The notes: a model not told the origin generated them from the letters alone. A DNA stretch of 31,068 nucleotides from Chrysochromulina parva (GCA_002887195.1 PJAB01000277.1:1-31068), one strand, 5' to 3'; numbered from the stretch's first letter, positions 8,526 to 17,688 are shown. Numbers and translations: made by a program.

Positions 8526-8988
8526 GATCGTCGACCCAAGCCCCAAGAGTTTGCGCGCCCAAGAGAGCGTCGTTCATACGTCGTTCATTGATCGTCCGCC
8601 CACGGGACAGCCATAGGGCCGCATCTCAGGCGCCATCCGCATCCCACGCTAATCCCACGCGGCCACGCGGCGCGGTTACGTTACATGTCAATGGCAATCT
8701 ATGGCCGGGAGCGCCGTAAACGCCGTACGAGGTATGTGCTCTCACAGGCAACAGGTAGTTTAGTATAATCGGGGTTAGACTTTGACGACCGCGGGACCGT
8801 ACACCCATGTCTCTTGTCTGCACCACGCCATTTACACGCCATACGCCCATGCCGCAAATTCTGCCGGGATGCGATGATGCATAACAGTCGTCGGCTTGTG
8901 TGAGTCAGAGGAGACGTTCTCTCCTCAGAGACTGACACGAGAGACGCACGGAGTCGTCTTGACATTGGACTAAAATTACACATGATAA
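8526..8988. other. Intergenic, no gene seen
   Basis: 463 bp. Contains an imperfect hairpin near 8903-8938 (GTCAGAGGAGA against TCTCCTC...TGAC) and CATACGTCGTTCATTGATCG-type short repeats near 8575. No RNA gene is recognised. Confidence 0.5.
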
Positions 8989-10470
8989 ATGGCGAAACAC
9001 ATGATTGCATGCTCCTCATTTCTAAGTTTGGAGCTCCTGACGTTCCCTTTTGAGCGAGCACTCGCGATGTCTCTCATCTGCGAGGTTGCGGAGCAGACTA
9101 GCTCAACTCCGTGCGTATTCCAACGCAGTTTTGGTTGCCGCGTCGGAGATGACGGGGTACGACAACTGTGGATCCGCCATGGATGTCGTGGGACGTTCGA
9201 CTGTGATGGGAAACGCGTGCTTTGTACAAGACCAAGAGCCCTTCCGAGAGCTGATGAGGTGCATCATTGTTCATGCGAACGCTCGTTCCTAGACACGCTT
9301 CCGGGCGGAGTTTGCGTTCGTGGAGGGCATGCACTCAGCAGCTCAGTTGCATTCTGGCACTTTATCCATGGTCACTTGCTGCCAACGTTCCAGCTGATAT
9401 CCACGCAAGGGCATTACCGGCCAGATCTGCAGGTCCAATTCGAGCAAAAGATGTTCAACACATGGACTAGACGATATATGGACTTCTACCTTGCCCTCTT
9501 CGATCTACCTGTTCGAATTGGCACACGTTGCAGTGGCATGCCGAGTAATTGGCTTGTAAAGACATATCCACGGTTTGACATGACGATCATGCGACGTGAC
9601 AATATTGAAGAGTTCAAGCATGCGGACAACAGCTCGATTGCTGCCATGTGTGAGCACATCCCGTCATTGCATATGGTCGCCGCTGCGCGTCGCTATGCCC
9701 GGCCTCGCACCCAGAGGCCGTTGCAGATCGTGTTTGTACATCGCAACGCCACCGCCGAGTCGACACCGGAGGGGACGGTCCGAGGCATCGAGAACGTGGA
9801 GGAGGTAGTCGCTGATTTGAAGAGCTTGGCGAGAGGACGAGGAGCGATCCTCAAGCAGGTGGTCTTGGAGCGCTTGCCACCGCTCGCGCAGGTGGACCTA
9901 CTCCTGGAGACCGACGTGCTCATCTCGTACCACGGCTCGGGACTCGGCGGTGGTCACGTATGGATGCCTCCCGGGGGAGTCGTCGTCGAGATCTTGCCAC
10001 ATAAGTTTGACTACTGCGTCGTGGCTACCTGTGTGGCACACTCTGGCAAAGCCCACTTCTTGGTGACCACGGCAGCCACACGGCTGGCAAGGAGGTGGAA
10101 GCCTGGGGGATGGCATACCAGGGCTTGGGGTCCGCCTGGTCTCCGCAAGGTCCACTTGCCGTCGACCTTGCTCACCATGCTCAGCCTTGCTCTTGCGGTT
10201 CCAAAGGAGATCACACCGCGCGAGGCCATTCAAACTGCGGCTGCGCACCTGTGCACGGAATCTGTCGGCAGAGGCCTCAAGGATGCTATTGGCGTAAGGC
10301 GCAACGAGACGTGTAGACTCGCTTGCCAAGGCAAAAGCCTTCAAGTCTGGGAGGTTTCGAAGAAAACTGGGAACCGTCACGACGAGCCGCCCGCGCAGAG
10401 ACCTGCTATCGAGACTTACTACGTACGAACTAACACAACGTACATCGATGTACCCACGATAACAACGTAG
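8989..10470 (+). CDS. GT61-family glycosyltransferase with N-terminal cysteine-rich module
   Basis: Single exon, 493 residues. Residues about 28-96 repeat the cysteine module of the previous gene (SLICEVAEQTSSTPC, then LWIRHGCRGTFDCDGKRVLC and CSC). Residues about 110-345 fit GT61 (DUF563): IENVEEVVADLKSL, LERLPPLAQVDLLLETDVLI, the hallmark HGSGLGGGHVWMPPG (315-329) and VVVEILPHKF. GT61 enzymes are mostly inverting transferases that add xylose, arabinose or GlcNAc to glycans in the secretory pathway; the donor here cannot be told. The usual type II membrane anchor is not clear: the N terminus (MIACSSFLSLELLTF) is only weakly hydrophobic, so the true start may be in an upstream exon. The C-terminal ~100 residues are unassigned. 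Base composition here is closer to balanced than in most neighbouring genes. Confidence 0.82.
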   Translation: MAKHMIACSSFLSLELLTFPFERALAMSLICEVAEQTSSTPCVFQRSFGCRVGDDGVRQLWIRHGCRGTFDCDGKRVLCTRPRALPRADEVHHCSCERSFLDTLPGGVCVRGGHALSSSVAFWHFIHGHLLPTFQLISTQGHYRPDLQVQFEQKMFNTWTRRYMDFYLALFDLPVRIGTRCSGMPSNWLVKTYPRFDMTIMRRDNIEEFKHADNSSIAAMCEHIPSLHMVAAARRYARPRTQRPLQIVFVHRNATAESTPEGTVRGIENVEEVVADLKSLARGRGAILKQVVLERLPPLAQVDLLLETDVLISYHGSGLGGGHVWMPPGGVVVEILPHKFDYCVVATCVAHSGKAHFLVTTAATRLARRWKPGGWHTRAWGPPGLRKVHLPSTLLTMLSLALAVPKEITPREAIQTAAAHLCTESVGRGLKDAIGVRRNETCRLACQGKSLQVWEVSKKTGNRHDEPPAQRPAIETYYVRTNTTYIDVPTITT

Positions 10471-10676
10471 CACATAACGTAAGAAGAAAGACGTCGCGTA
10501 TCCGCGAAGTACGGTACGTTGACCGTTTGGTAACGTAAACGTTAACCTAGAGACAGTCTAGAGAGTATCGCTCCACGCTCGACCGTCGGGTAGTCTACCC
10601 GACCGTAGTACGCCGTTCAACCTTAAATGAACAATTAAATACGTATCAAGAGGGCGGGGGTGACGATTCGATTTGG
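10471..10676. other. AT-richer, palindrome-dense intergenic spacer
   Basis: 206 bp between convergent genes. Contains the perfect hairpin GTCGGGTA-GTC-TACCCGAC (10585-10603), CTAGA-GACAG-TCTAG (about 10548-10562), and several TAACGTAAACGTTAAC-type palindromic runs. These could help 3' end formation, but no terminator consensus is known to apply. Confidence 0.5.
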
Positions 10677-12593
10677 CTACCCTCCTTGATGTCTATCAGC
10701 CGGCGAGGCGGCGGCCGCCCGCTTCGCGCCGCACCCAAGCGGGCTGAGCGGCGGCCAGGGCTTAGGCAACGTCGCCGGCGCGCGGATGCAGGCTGGCTGG
10801 CCCTTTCGGAAGCTGTGCCCATCACGGCGCCCACAGCCGTGGCTGCCGCTGCTGCTGCTGCTGCTGCGCGTGTGGCTCGCTACGCGCACTCCTTCCCCTC
10901 CGCCGCCCCAGCCATCGCGCCCGTCACGGCGCGTGTGGCTCGCTACGCGCACTTCTTCCCATCCGCCGACCCAGTCATCGCGCCCGTCACGGCGTCGCGA
11001 AGGTTGTTGGTGCCGTTTGCCCATAACGCCCTTTCGCTTGGGCAAGGGTACGTCTTCGCCTTCCTCCTTTCGCTTGGGCGCGTCTTCGCCTTCCTCTGGT
11101 GTTCGACCTCGAAACACGCGCGGCACGCGGAGGCGCCAGTCTGGCTTCGAGAGCCGTTGTGGCTGCGGCGGCTCGGCGGGCGGCGGCGGCAGCGGCGGCG
11201 GGCCGTTGGGCGTCTCATCGGCGGCGTCTGTCGGCGCCGTAGGCGGTGCGCCCTCGGGAGGGGCGAGCGCCGTGATGGGCGCCGTCGCGGGTCGCCATCG
11301 GCGACTGCTGTGTGCGCGGAGATCTCGGATGTGATCTCGGATACTATCTCGGAGATTCCAACCTCGGACCAAGCTCGAGCGCGCGCTGGGCTGGGGCGGT
11401 TGCCCCGCCAGCGCCGTCGCGGGCGCCAGCTCGGGAGCGGCCTGTGGCGGCCGAGGCGCCTCCATCTCTGCCTCGCTCGGCGGCATCAGCTCGTCGCCTG
11501 GGCCGTTAAACGCGGCTCCGCGGGGCCCATGAGGCGAGGCGCCTTGGCCGTGAGGGCCGTGAGGCGCGGCGCCTGGGCCGTTAGGACCGTTAGGGCGGCC
11601 GTTAGGGCGGCCGTTAGGGCGGCCGTTAGGGCGGCCGTTAGGCGTGGCGCCTTCGTCTGGCGGCGCTAACGGCCGCCCTAACGGCCCTAACGGCCGCCCT
11701 AACGGCCGCCCTAACGGCCCTAACGGCGTGGCGCCTTCGTCGTGCGGCGGCGCGCGCGGCGCTTGCGGCGAGAGCCAGCACGGCAGCTCGAGCGGCGCAC
11801 GGGGAGGCCAGCGCAGCTCGCCCGTGCGCCCGCGCAGCCTCTCCTGCTGCTCGAGCATCCGCTGTCGCATCTGCTGCCGCAGCTTCTCAAGACCACTCGC
11901 CTTCTCCATCCTCGACTTTTCAGCAGTCCAGGCGCGCACCGCCTCCACATCGAGCCACGAGGTGGTCTGCTTGAGCGCTGCCTTGGTGATGAGCGCGTAC
12001 ACCGGACCGGGTACCCACCCTCGGAGTTGAGTCACGCACGAGTAGTACACGCGGCACTCCTCCGGGCCACGCGGCTGAACGTACCAGTAGCCGACCGTGT
12101 CATCCAAGTCCGAGCGCCGGTCGTAGTCGAGGCGGAAGGTCATGCAGCGATCCGCGGGCGAGTATATGTGCTCGAGGTAGTACGTAAACTTCACGTGCAG
12201 CGCCGAGATGTCATAACGCGTCTTGATCGTGCGCAGGCCCGTGCTCGCGTCCTCAGACATTGAGTAGGTCGCCGTGCTGTCAACGCCCTTGACCATCGCC
12301 GGGTACGCGTCGATGTCCAAGATCTTGCGCGTAATCACGCTGGGAGGCGCGCGCACGTCCTTAACCATGATCAGCCGGCGCGCGACGCCATCCTCCTGCA
12401 CGATCGCTTGCATGAGCGCCTCACCCGCAAGCAGCCGCTGCTCGTCGCCGTGCGATAGCAAGATCGAGGGTGGGCCAATCTCGTACGGCGGCAGCTTCCC
12501 CCGATGGAAGTGACGCATCCGTGGGTCATGGGCCGCCGTGCCGGCGACGGAGCACAGTAGAAGGAGTTTGCGCCAAAGCGTGCCCCTCGCCAT
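10677..12593 (-). CDS. SRPBCC/COQ10-like (polyketide cyclase fold) protein with repetitive C terminus
   Basis: Single open frame, 638 residues. Residues 1-21 form a signal peptide (WRKLLLLCSVAGTAA). Residues about 55-230 match the START/COQ10-like SRPBCC fold: ARRLIMVKDVRAPPSVITRK, ILDIDAYPAMVKGV, YDISALHVKFTYYLEHIYSP, MTFRLDYDRRSDLDDTVGYW, then a C-terminal helix (VPGPVYALITKAALKQTTSW). These proteins bind a hydrophobic ligand such as a quinone or lipid in a helix-grip cavity. The rest is Pro/Arg/Gly-rich low complexity: PLGR/NGRP repeats (about 289-339) from an inverted repeat, a KRKEEGED-type duplication, and a duplicated ~21-residue block containing VRVASHT. The region after residue ~260 may include mis-called coding sequence, since GC-rich DNA keeps frames open by chance. 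Head to head with the gene at 12731. Confidence 0.72.
   Translation of the reverse strand: MARGTLWRKLLLLCSVAGTAAHDPRMRHFHRGKLPPYEIGPPSILLSHGDEQRLLAGEALMQAIVQEDGVARRLIMVKDVRAPPSVITRKILDIDAYPAMVKGVDSTATYSMSEDASTGLRTIKTRYDISALHVKFTYYLEHIYSPADRCMTFRLDYDRRSDLDDTVGYWYVQPRGPEECRVYYSCVTQLRGWVPGPVYALITKAALKQTTSWLDVEAVRAWTAEKSRMEKASGLEKLRQQMRQRMLEQQERLRGRTGELRWPPRAPLELPCWLSPQAPRAPPHDEGATPLGPLGRPLGRPLGPLGRPLAPPDEGATPNGRPNGRPNGRPNGRPNGPNGPGAAPHGPHGQGASPHGPRGAAFNGPGDELMPPSEAEMEAPRPPQAAPELAPATALAGQPPQPSARSSLVRGWNLRDSIRDHIRDLRAHSSRRWRPATAPITALAPPEGAPPTAPTDAADETPNGPPPLPPPPAEPPQPQRLSKPDWRLRVPRVFRGRTPEEGEDAPKRKEEGEDVPLPKRKGVMGKRHQQPSRRRDGRDDWVGGWEEVRVASHTRRDGRDGWGGGGEGVRVASHTRSSSSSSGSHGCGRRDGHSFRKGQPACIRAPATLPKPWPPLSPLGCGAKRAAAASPADRHQGG
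10866..10993 (-). repeat. 63-bp tandem duplication in the SRPBCC gene
   Basis: Two copies, each containing GTGTGGCTCGCTACGCGCAC on the plus strand (starts about 10870 and 10933) and ending ATCGCGCCCGTCACGGCG. They keep frame and encode the duplicated RRDGRD...VRVASHT block near the C terminus. Confidence 0.8.
11577..11727. repeat. Large inverted repeat of GTTAGGGCGGCC units
   Basis: Left arm 11577-11642 is a tandem array of TTAGGGCGGCCG units; right arm 11665-11727 is its reverse complement with one mismatch and one small indel; the loop is 22 nt (11643-11664). It lies inside the SRPBCC reading frame. The loop sequence GGCGTGGCGCCTTCGTC recurs just past the right arm, so the block also looks like part of a direct duplication. 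Confidence 0.88.
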
Positions 12594-12730
12594 GCTCGCC
12601 TATCCTTCGCCAAGCGCCGAACGAACCCACGACGCCGCCCGCCACTCCAGCCGATTTCAAGTTTCGTCGGAGATGCTCGAGATCGTCTCCGGACGTTTGT
12701 GCCGCACGTGGAAGACCCCCTTTCCGTGCA
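12594..12730. promoter_or_regulatory. Shared divergent promoter, SRPBCC / 12731 gene
   Basis: 137 bp between start codons, the shortest of the six head-to-head spacers. No recognised box. Confidence 0.4.
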
Positions 12731-13651
12731 ATGTCTTCGTCAGCAGTCGCCGATCTACAGACGGTTTCGCAAACAACTCTACCATATGAACGACAAACTC
12801 TGAACTTCACGACTTTTGGGGCCAAACCGCGCGCGGTGCGACCCGCGAGCCTCAGGCTTTCGTTTTTTGACATGGGACACAAGCGCTTCGGCGTCCTGAC
12901 ACGCCCGTCGGGAACGGCCTTATCCTCGCCGACAGCGAGTGAGCCCAAGCTGAAGAAGTCCCCAAAATCCCCCAAGACTCCCAAGCGCCCCAAGTCCCCC
13001 AAGGGTAAACGATCGGGATCGCCAAGGAAGGGGGGTCTCACCGATAGGCAGTCAGGCACAGCGGTGCTGCACATCATTGCGAGCGACGAGGACAGACCTC
13101 TGTCCCCCTCTACGAGCGAGCCCGAGGCAACGGGCGCGCCCGTTCCTTCAGGCGCGACATCGTTGGCGGCGCGCTTGGCGCGCAGGCGGTTGGAGCGCTC
13201 GGAGGCACTGCATTCCCTTGTTGCTGAGCAGCTGTCAGTGGCCGACAGCGAACAAGGCAGCGACGAGATCTCTGAGCGTGCGAGTGCGCGCGAGCTGCTC
13301 GACGACGTCTTCGGGACGAGCCTGCGAGATGCTTGGGACGCAGAGACTCCGCGATACTCCTACCGGCGGCACGGGGCTGCCGAGGCGGGCGATGAGGGTG
13401 TGAGGAGCGCGGCGGGCGATGCGCTTGACGCCGCCGCCGCCTCATCCTCCGCCGCCGCCCCCTCGACCAATAGGAAGCGCGCGGTCGCCAAGCGTGTGAC
13501 CAAGCCGCTTGCGGAGCCCGCGTATGAGCAGAACGTTCCGTGGATGGAGGATTCGGATGGCCGGCGGACGGCCAAGCAGGAATGGGTCGAGGATCAAATG
13601 AAGCTCACCCTCGAGCTGCAACGGCAGTACGGCCTGCCCATCAGCAAGTAG
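12731..13651 (+). CDS. Hypothetical protein with basic SPK-repeat segment
   Basis: 306 residues, single exon. Features seen: a Lys/Ser/Pro repeat at about 78-102 (KKSPKSPKTPKRPKSPKGK) that could be a phosphorylation or nucleic-acid-binding tail, a helical segment SLAARLARRRLERSEALHSL, an acidic/polar region, and a conserved-looking C terminus (PAYEQNVPWMEDSDGRRTAK, then QMKLTLELQRQYGL) with good helical character. Start 12731 (MSSSAVADLQ) is preferred to the frame opening at 12470, which overlaps the divergent gene. I do not recognise the family. Confidence 0.6.
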   Translation: MSSSAVADLQTVSQTTLPYERQTLNFTTFGAKPRAVRPASLRLSFFDMGHKRFGVLTRPSGTALSSPTASEPKLKKSPKSPKTPKRPKSPKGKRSGSPRKGGLTDRQSGTAVLHIIASDEDRPLSPSTSEPEATGAPVPSGATSLAARLARRRLERSEALHSLVAEQLSVADSEQGSDEISERASARELLDDVFGTSLRDAWDAETPRYSYRRHGAAEAGDEGVRSAAGDALDAAAASSSAAAPSTNRKRAVAKRVTKPLAEPAYEQNVPWMEDSDGRRTAKQEWVEDQMKLTLELQRQYGLPISK

Positions 13652-13961
13652 CCATGCGATTGGTTCCTCACAGAGACGACGCGGGGGAGTGTGGACCACA
13701 TCTTTTCCGTTCACTCAGGGTCGAGATTATTCCGTAAGCGCCTACTTTATTGAATACGGTGTGTGTCGTACCGAGGAGCGATTGCAAATGATTACTGCTT
13801 TCAATCGAAACCGGGTTTCGTGAGGACGCACGTCCGATTATTCACAGCCAATTCACACGAAAGCAATGGCGAGCGTCAGCAGGTGGCCAGCAATCAACAA
13901 TAGCCGCTTTCACACTCGCGAGTCTGGCCGCCGCCCAAGCGGAGGCACTATTTGCTTGTAA
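13652..13961. other. Intergenic with two palindromes
   Basis: 310 bp. Contains the palindromes CGAAACCGGGTTTCG (13806-13820) and GGACGCACGTCC (13824-13835), four bases apart, within an AT-richer background. It separates tandem genes, so it covers a 3' end and a promoter. Nothing else is seen. Confidence 0.5.
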
Positions 13962-16125
13962 ATGTCGAGCAAGAAGGCCACAGCAGCGACGAAGCCTGCA
14001 AATTCGAAGGCCACAGCAGCGGCAAAGCCTGCCATTCTGACTTCGCCACCAGCGGTCCAGGACGGCAAGTCTTCGCCTCCGGCGGCGGCCCAGAGCAGCC
14101 CGACGGCGTCCAAGCCGACGGCCACTGCCGTGGCGAAGCCTAAGCCTAGCTTGGCCGCGGTGGTGAAGGCCGCCACGCGAAAGCACGACCCGAATGAGAG
14201 CGCGCCTCGCGTGCTGATTGAGCGCAGGGAGCTGCAGTCGCTGCACGCGGAGAAGAGCCGGCTCTTCTCGCGCATCGACGAAGAGAATGCCTTGAGCCGC
14301 CAGCTGCAGAGCGACGTACGCGAGCGCGAGGAGCTGCTGGCCGCTGTACGCGTCGAGCTGGCGCAGGTGCGCGAGGTTGCGGCGCGGCAGGAGCAGCTCC
14401 GGTGCGAGGAGCGCGACCGGGCAACCGCCGAGGCGGCGGCCGCCAAGGAGCGTGCGAACGCCGCCAACGAGGCGCGCGCGGCCGCGGAGGCGGAGATGCG
14501 CTCGATCCGCGAGCAGTCCAAGGTGGCCGAGGCCGAGGCGCGTCGCTCGAGCGAGGCCCTCATTCGAGCCACCGAGATGCTCCACTCGTCACAGAACGAG
14601 GCGCGGCGCCTCGAAGCCTCGAGCCTCGCGATGCAGCGCGAGCTCCGGGACGAGCTCGCGCGAGAACGCGAGCGCGCGGCCGCCGCCGAGGCTCGGCAGC
14701 GCGAGCTGGAGTCCGAGCGCGAGGCCGCGCAGCGCGAGCGCGAGGCCGCGCAGCGCGAGCGCGCGGCGCTCAGCGAACGACTCGCAGCGAGCGCCTCCGA
14801 GGCCAAGGGTCTCGTCGAATCCGTCAAACGGTCCGAGGAGCTCCATCGCCACGTGGCCGAGGAGCGAGATCGGACGAGATTACGCGCCGAGGCGGCGGAC
14901 GCGCGCGCCGCGGAGATGGCCAAGGCGCGCAGCATGGCGCAGGAGACGGTCGCGCTGCTGCAGGTGCGTGTGGCGGCGCTTGAGGCGGAAGGCGTGGCGG
15001 CGCTCGAGGCGGCGCGTTATGCAGCCGAGCGGCTCCGCTCGGAGACAGGCGAGCTGCGCACCCGATGCGAGTACGCGGAGCTGCAGGCCAAGGAGCTCGA
15101 GCAGCAGCGGCGCGCGACGGCGGAGCGGTTCGAGCTCGAGCGTGCCGAACGGTTGCGGATGGAGCTCTTGATGCGGCGGTCGGAGGAGAAGCTGCTTGAA
15201 GAGCAAGTCCGCGCCGCGGTGGCCGAGGAGCGCTGGCAGCCGCTGGTGCGTTTGACGAGGACCACTCATGATGGCTCATGATTGCCGCTGAGTGCCGCTG
15301 AGTGCCTCGAATTGCCCCCTTCATCAGGTGCGCCAGCGCGACGAGGCGTTGCGTGAACGGAGCCGCGCCGCGCGCGCGCTCAATGCGCTGCACGCAGAGA
15401 AGCGCGAGCTCCAATGGGCCCTCGGCGACCTACGCACCTCGCCCCTGCGCGCGTGGGAGTCGCCCAGCACGGCGCGGGACGCGCCCAACACGGCGCCGAG
15501 CGCGTATCCGAGCGCGGCGGGCGCGCGCGCCGCGTTGGGCGCGGGTCTGGGGATGCCCGTCACGGCGCCGCGCAGCACCGCAAGCTTCGCGAGCAGCCCC
15601 TTTGGGCACTCCGCGAGCATATTAGGCAATCCGCCTGCCTCGTTTGGAAGGACCTCCACGCCGAGCGCCGTGGCGAGCGCGTACGCTCATGCGGCGAGCG
15701 CCGCCTTGGGCGCCACGAGCTACTCGTGCGGCGGCAGCGTCGGGGCAAGTCGCGGCGCCGGCGACGTCTTGGGCGGATGGCGCGGCGCGGCAGGGGCTTC
15801 AGCGGCGGCGACGGCGACGGCGACGACGGCGCGCGAGGCAACGTCGGCTCCGCCCAACTGGCAGCACGCTGAGACGTCGCTGGCCTTTTCCGAGGGCCAC
15901 GTCGTGCTGCGCTCCCCGGGTGCCTTGGGGAGCGAGATGGCACCGAGATTGCACCGAGATGGCACCGGTGCCTTGGGGAGTGAGCAGCAGCTCACGTCGC
16001 GCGACAACACAGAGGTGGCAAAGGAGGCGCTCGCAGCGGCGAAGACACCGAGCACACCGCCGAAGAGCGTCAGCTTGGGCGACGGCGAGGCTGAGGTCAG
16101 CTTGGGCGACGGCGAGGCTGAGTGA
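13962..16125 (+). CDS. Long coiled-coil protein
   Basis: Exons 13962..15245 and 15328..16125, 693 residues. Residues 1-75 are Ala/Lys/Pro/Ser-rich and basic. Residues about 83-465 form an almost unbroken heptad-rich coiled coil, for example LIERRELQSLHAEKSRLFSR and LVESVKRSEELHRHVAEERD, with a near-exact seven-residue repeat EREAAQR. The C-terminal third is low-complexity Ala/Ser/Gly and ends with a duplicated SLGDGEAE. The coil continues across the splice (EERWQPL-VRQRDEALRERS), which supports the intron. A scaffold, cytoskeletal or flagellar role would fit but is not shown by any diagnostic motif. Confidence 0.75.
15246..15327 (+). repeat. Intron of the 13962 gene: 10-nt repeats
   Basis: 82-nt intron (GTGCGT...TTCATCAG). 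From 15261 it runs as strict 10-nt units: ACCACTCATG, ATGGCTCATG, ATTGCCGCTG, AGTGCCGCTG, AGTGCCTCGA, ATTGCCCCCT, then TCATCAG. The intron start GTGCG...GACGAGG is similar to the exon 2 start GTGCG...GACGAGG with a gap. Confidence 0.87.
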
Positions 16126-16276
16126 AGCCACGTCCATGAGCAGCCGAGCGAGATGCCGCAGGTGCTGCTGTGAAGTTGGTAGCTCGAAGCTGCGTTTTTC
16201 GTTTTGAGCGTGCGATTTTATCATACTGCGTCTACCGATGTGACCACATCCAACGTTCCAAAAGACATCATCTACG

Positions 16277-16585
16277 CTAAAAGGTCGCCCCAAGAGACTG
16301 TTTGGCGAGAGCTGATCGACGAGGCGACTGCTGCACCGTGTCGAGTTGAGCCGTCAAGCGAGCCAGCTGCGCCTCCTCCACAGAGCACCACTCTTCAAAC
16401 TCCTGGAGCTCGGTCTTCTTGGCCGCCGCCGCCGCCGCCTCCCTCCGCTGCTGCATCTGGAGCTCGAATTTCGATGGTGTCGGCTGCGTGAGTGGATACA
16501 CGTTCGTGTGCCGCACGCTGGCAGGTGGCTGCCATCGTCGTGGCTCTCTCTCGGCAGCAGGCCTTGAGAGCCGTTCGTCTGACAT
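16277..16585 (-). CDS. Small helical protein, function unknown
   Basis: 102 residues. It has a conserved-looking N-terminal half (WQPPASVRHTNVYPLTQPTP) followed by a long charged helix (KFELQMQQRREAAAAAAKKT, then ELQEFEEWCSVEEAQLARLT). Balanced composition with aromatic residues in place makes it more convincing than the other frames here. Its start lies 146 bp from the divergent gene at 16732. No family recognised. Confidence 0.5.
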   Translation of the reverse strand: MSDERLSRPAAEREPRRWQPPASVRHTNVYPLTQPTPSKFELQMQQRREAAAAAAKKTELQEFEEWCSVEEAQLARLTAQLDTVQQSPRRSALAKQSLGATF

Positions 16586-16731
16586 CGCCGTCTATTCACG
16601 GCTTCGTCACAAGGAACAAAGCTGTGTGTGTTCAAAGGCTCGATTGGAATCTTGGAAACACACGAGAGCTTGTACAGCAACCCGTTCACAACAAACATGC
16701 AAGGATTCCCTTGGAACAGCTCCGAGAGAAA
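16586..16731. promoter_or_regulatory. Shared divergent promoter, small protein / 16732 gene
   Basis: 146 bp spacer between start codons, AT-richer than its flanks. No recognised box. Confidence 0.35.
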
Positions 16732-17688
16732 ATGGCTGACGATTCGGCCAGTGAGCCCAAGCCTCCGGGCTCAGTGACGAAAAAGGGAGGAGAGGCTTGG
16801 TGATACACATGCCGCTCTCACGCGTGCCTTGAACACGTGATACACAGCCGACCGCCGCACGCCTTCCTCCACCGGCCACAGGTTTATCGAGATCTCACGC
16901 GACTACGAGAAGCGGCGCGCCGCTCTGAAAGATTTTGCGGCGAAGGATGGCGACGGATGGGTGCCCAAGCACTTAGCAGAATCATATCGCACGGCGGCGG
17001 ATAGGATGCGCAAGACGTGGCGCAGCCACAGCGGCATGAGCCCAGGCCGGGACGGCTCCCTGCGCAGCGCCTTCACCTTCGATGAAGACGGGCGCGGCGA
17101 TGAGGAGGAGGCGCCGCCTCCCGCCGACAATGTGGGCGATGAGGAGCTCATGGCGATGATGCAGTCGCGATGGGTCGAGGTGGAGTGCTTGCTGCGCGTG
17201 CAGCTGCGCACCCCAGATGCGCTCTCCGAGGCGCGCCGTCGCGTGCTGGCGTCGCTGCGCTTTGACGAGGGCGTGGCGGCGCAGGCGGCGAGCAGTCATC
17301 AGCTCAAGGGTACCATCTTCCAGGCGCTCCTCGCCTTCGTCGACGGGCGTGCCGAGTCGACGGCGGCGTCCGTAGCGTGCGGGGTCGGCGATGCGGAGTG
17401 GGCGGAATTGGCCATGGGAGCCGACGCACTGCGCAAGCTCGTGCGGATCAAGGTTCAGGTACATCGCCCCGCTTTGCTGATTGCATTCTGATTGCGTGCT
17501 GATTGCATGCTGATAGCGTACTGATTGTATGTGACGGGCACGGACCTTGATGTCAGGACGACAACGACCTCAAGGCTGCGAACCTCGCTCTCAAGTCGTG
17601 CGCTGAGTTCTTCGACAATCTCGCAGTCTACGCACGGCGCCATGGTCTCGACGAAACAGAGGTGCTGCCGAAGCTCGAGTTCCGTTGA
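16732..17688 (+). CDS. Hypothetical three-exon protein
   Basis: Exons 16732..16799, 16882..17458 and 17557..17688, 258 residues. The first splice (phase 2) gives GGEAW-FIEISRDYEKRRAA, and the second gives LVRIKVQ-DDNDLKAANLAL; both produce smooth helical sequence. Contents: a helical N-terminal part (residues 23-60), an acidic Pro-rich linker (GDEEEAPPPADN), and a mainly helical C-terminal half (ELMAMMQSRWVEVECLLRVQ, SSHQLKGTIFQALLAFVDGR, LALKSCAEFFDNLAVYARRH). I do not recognise the family. Intron 1 is a degenerate ~37-nt duplication starting GTGATACACA (16800 and 16837). Confidence 0.62.
17459..17556 (+). repeat. Intron 2 of the 16732 gene: 11-nt repeats
   Basis: 98-nt intron (GTACAT...GATGTCAG). 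Five exact 11-nt units occupy 17476-17530: GCTGATTGCAT, TCTGATTGCGT, GCTGATTGCAT, GCTGATAGCGT, ACTGATTGTAT. Each carries a CTGAT branch-point-like core. Confidence 0.9.

Noticed and set aside
11581..11642. TTAGGG units as an internal telomere remnant
   Set aside because: The unit is the 12-mer TTAGGGCGGCCG, it turns round into an inverted copy, and it keeps a reading frame; it is not a TTAGGG array.
17476..17530. The 11-nt array as a CRISPR-like or satellite locus
   Set aside because: Units are contiguous without spacers and lie wholly inside a well-supported intron.
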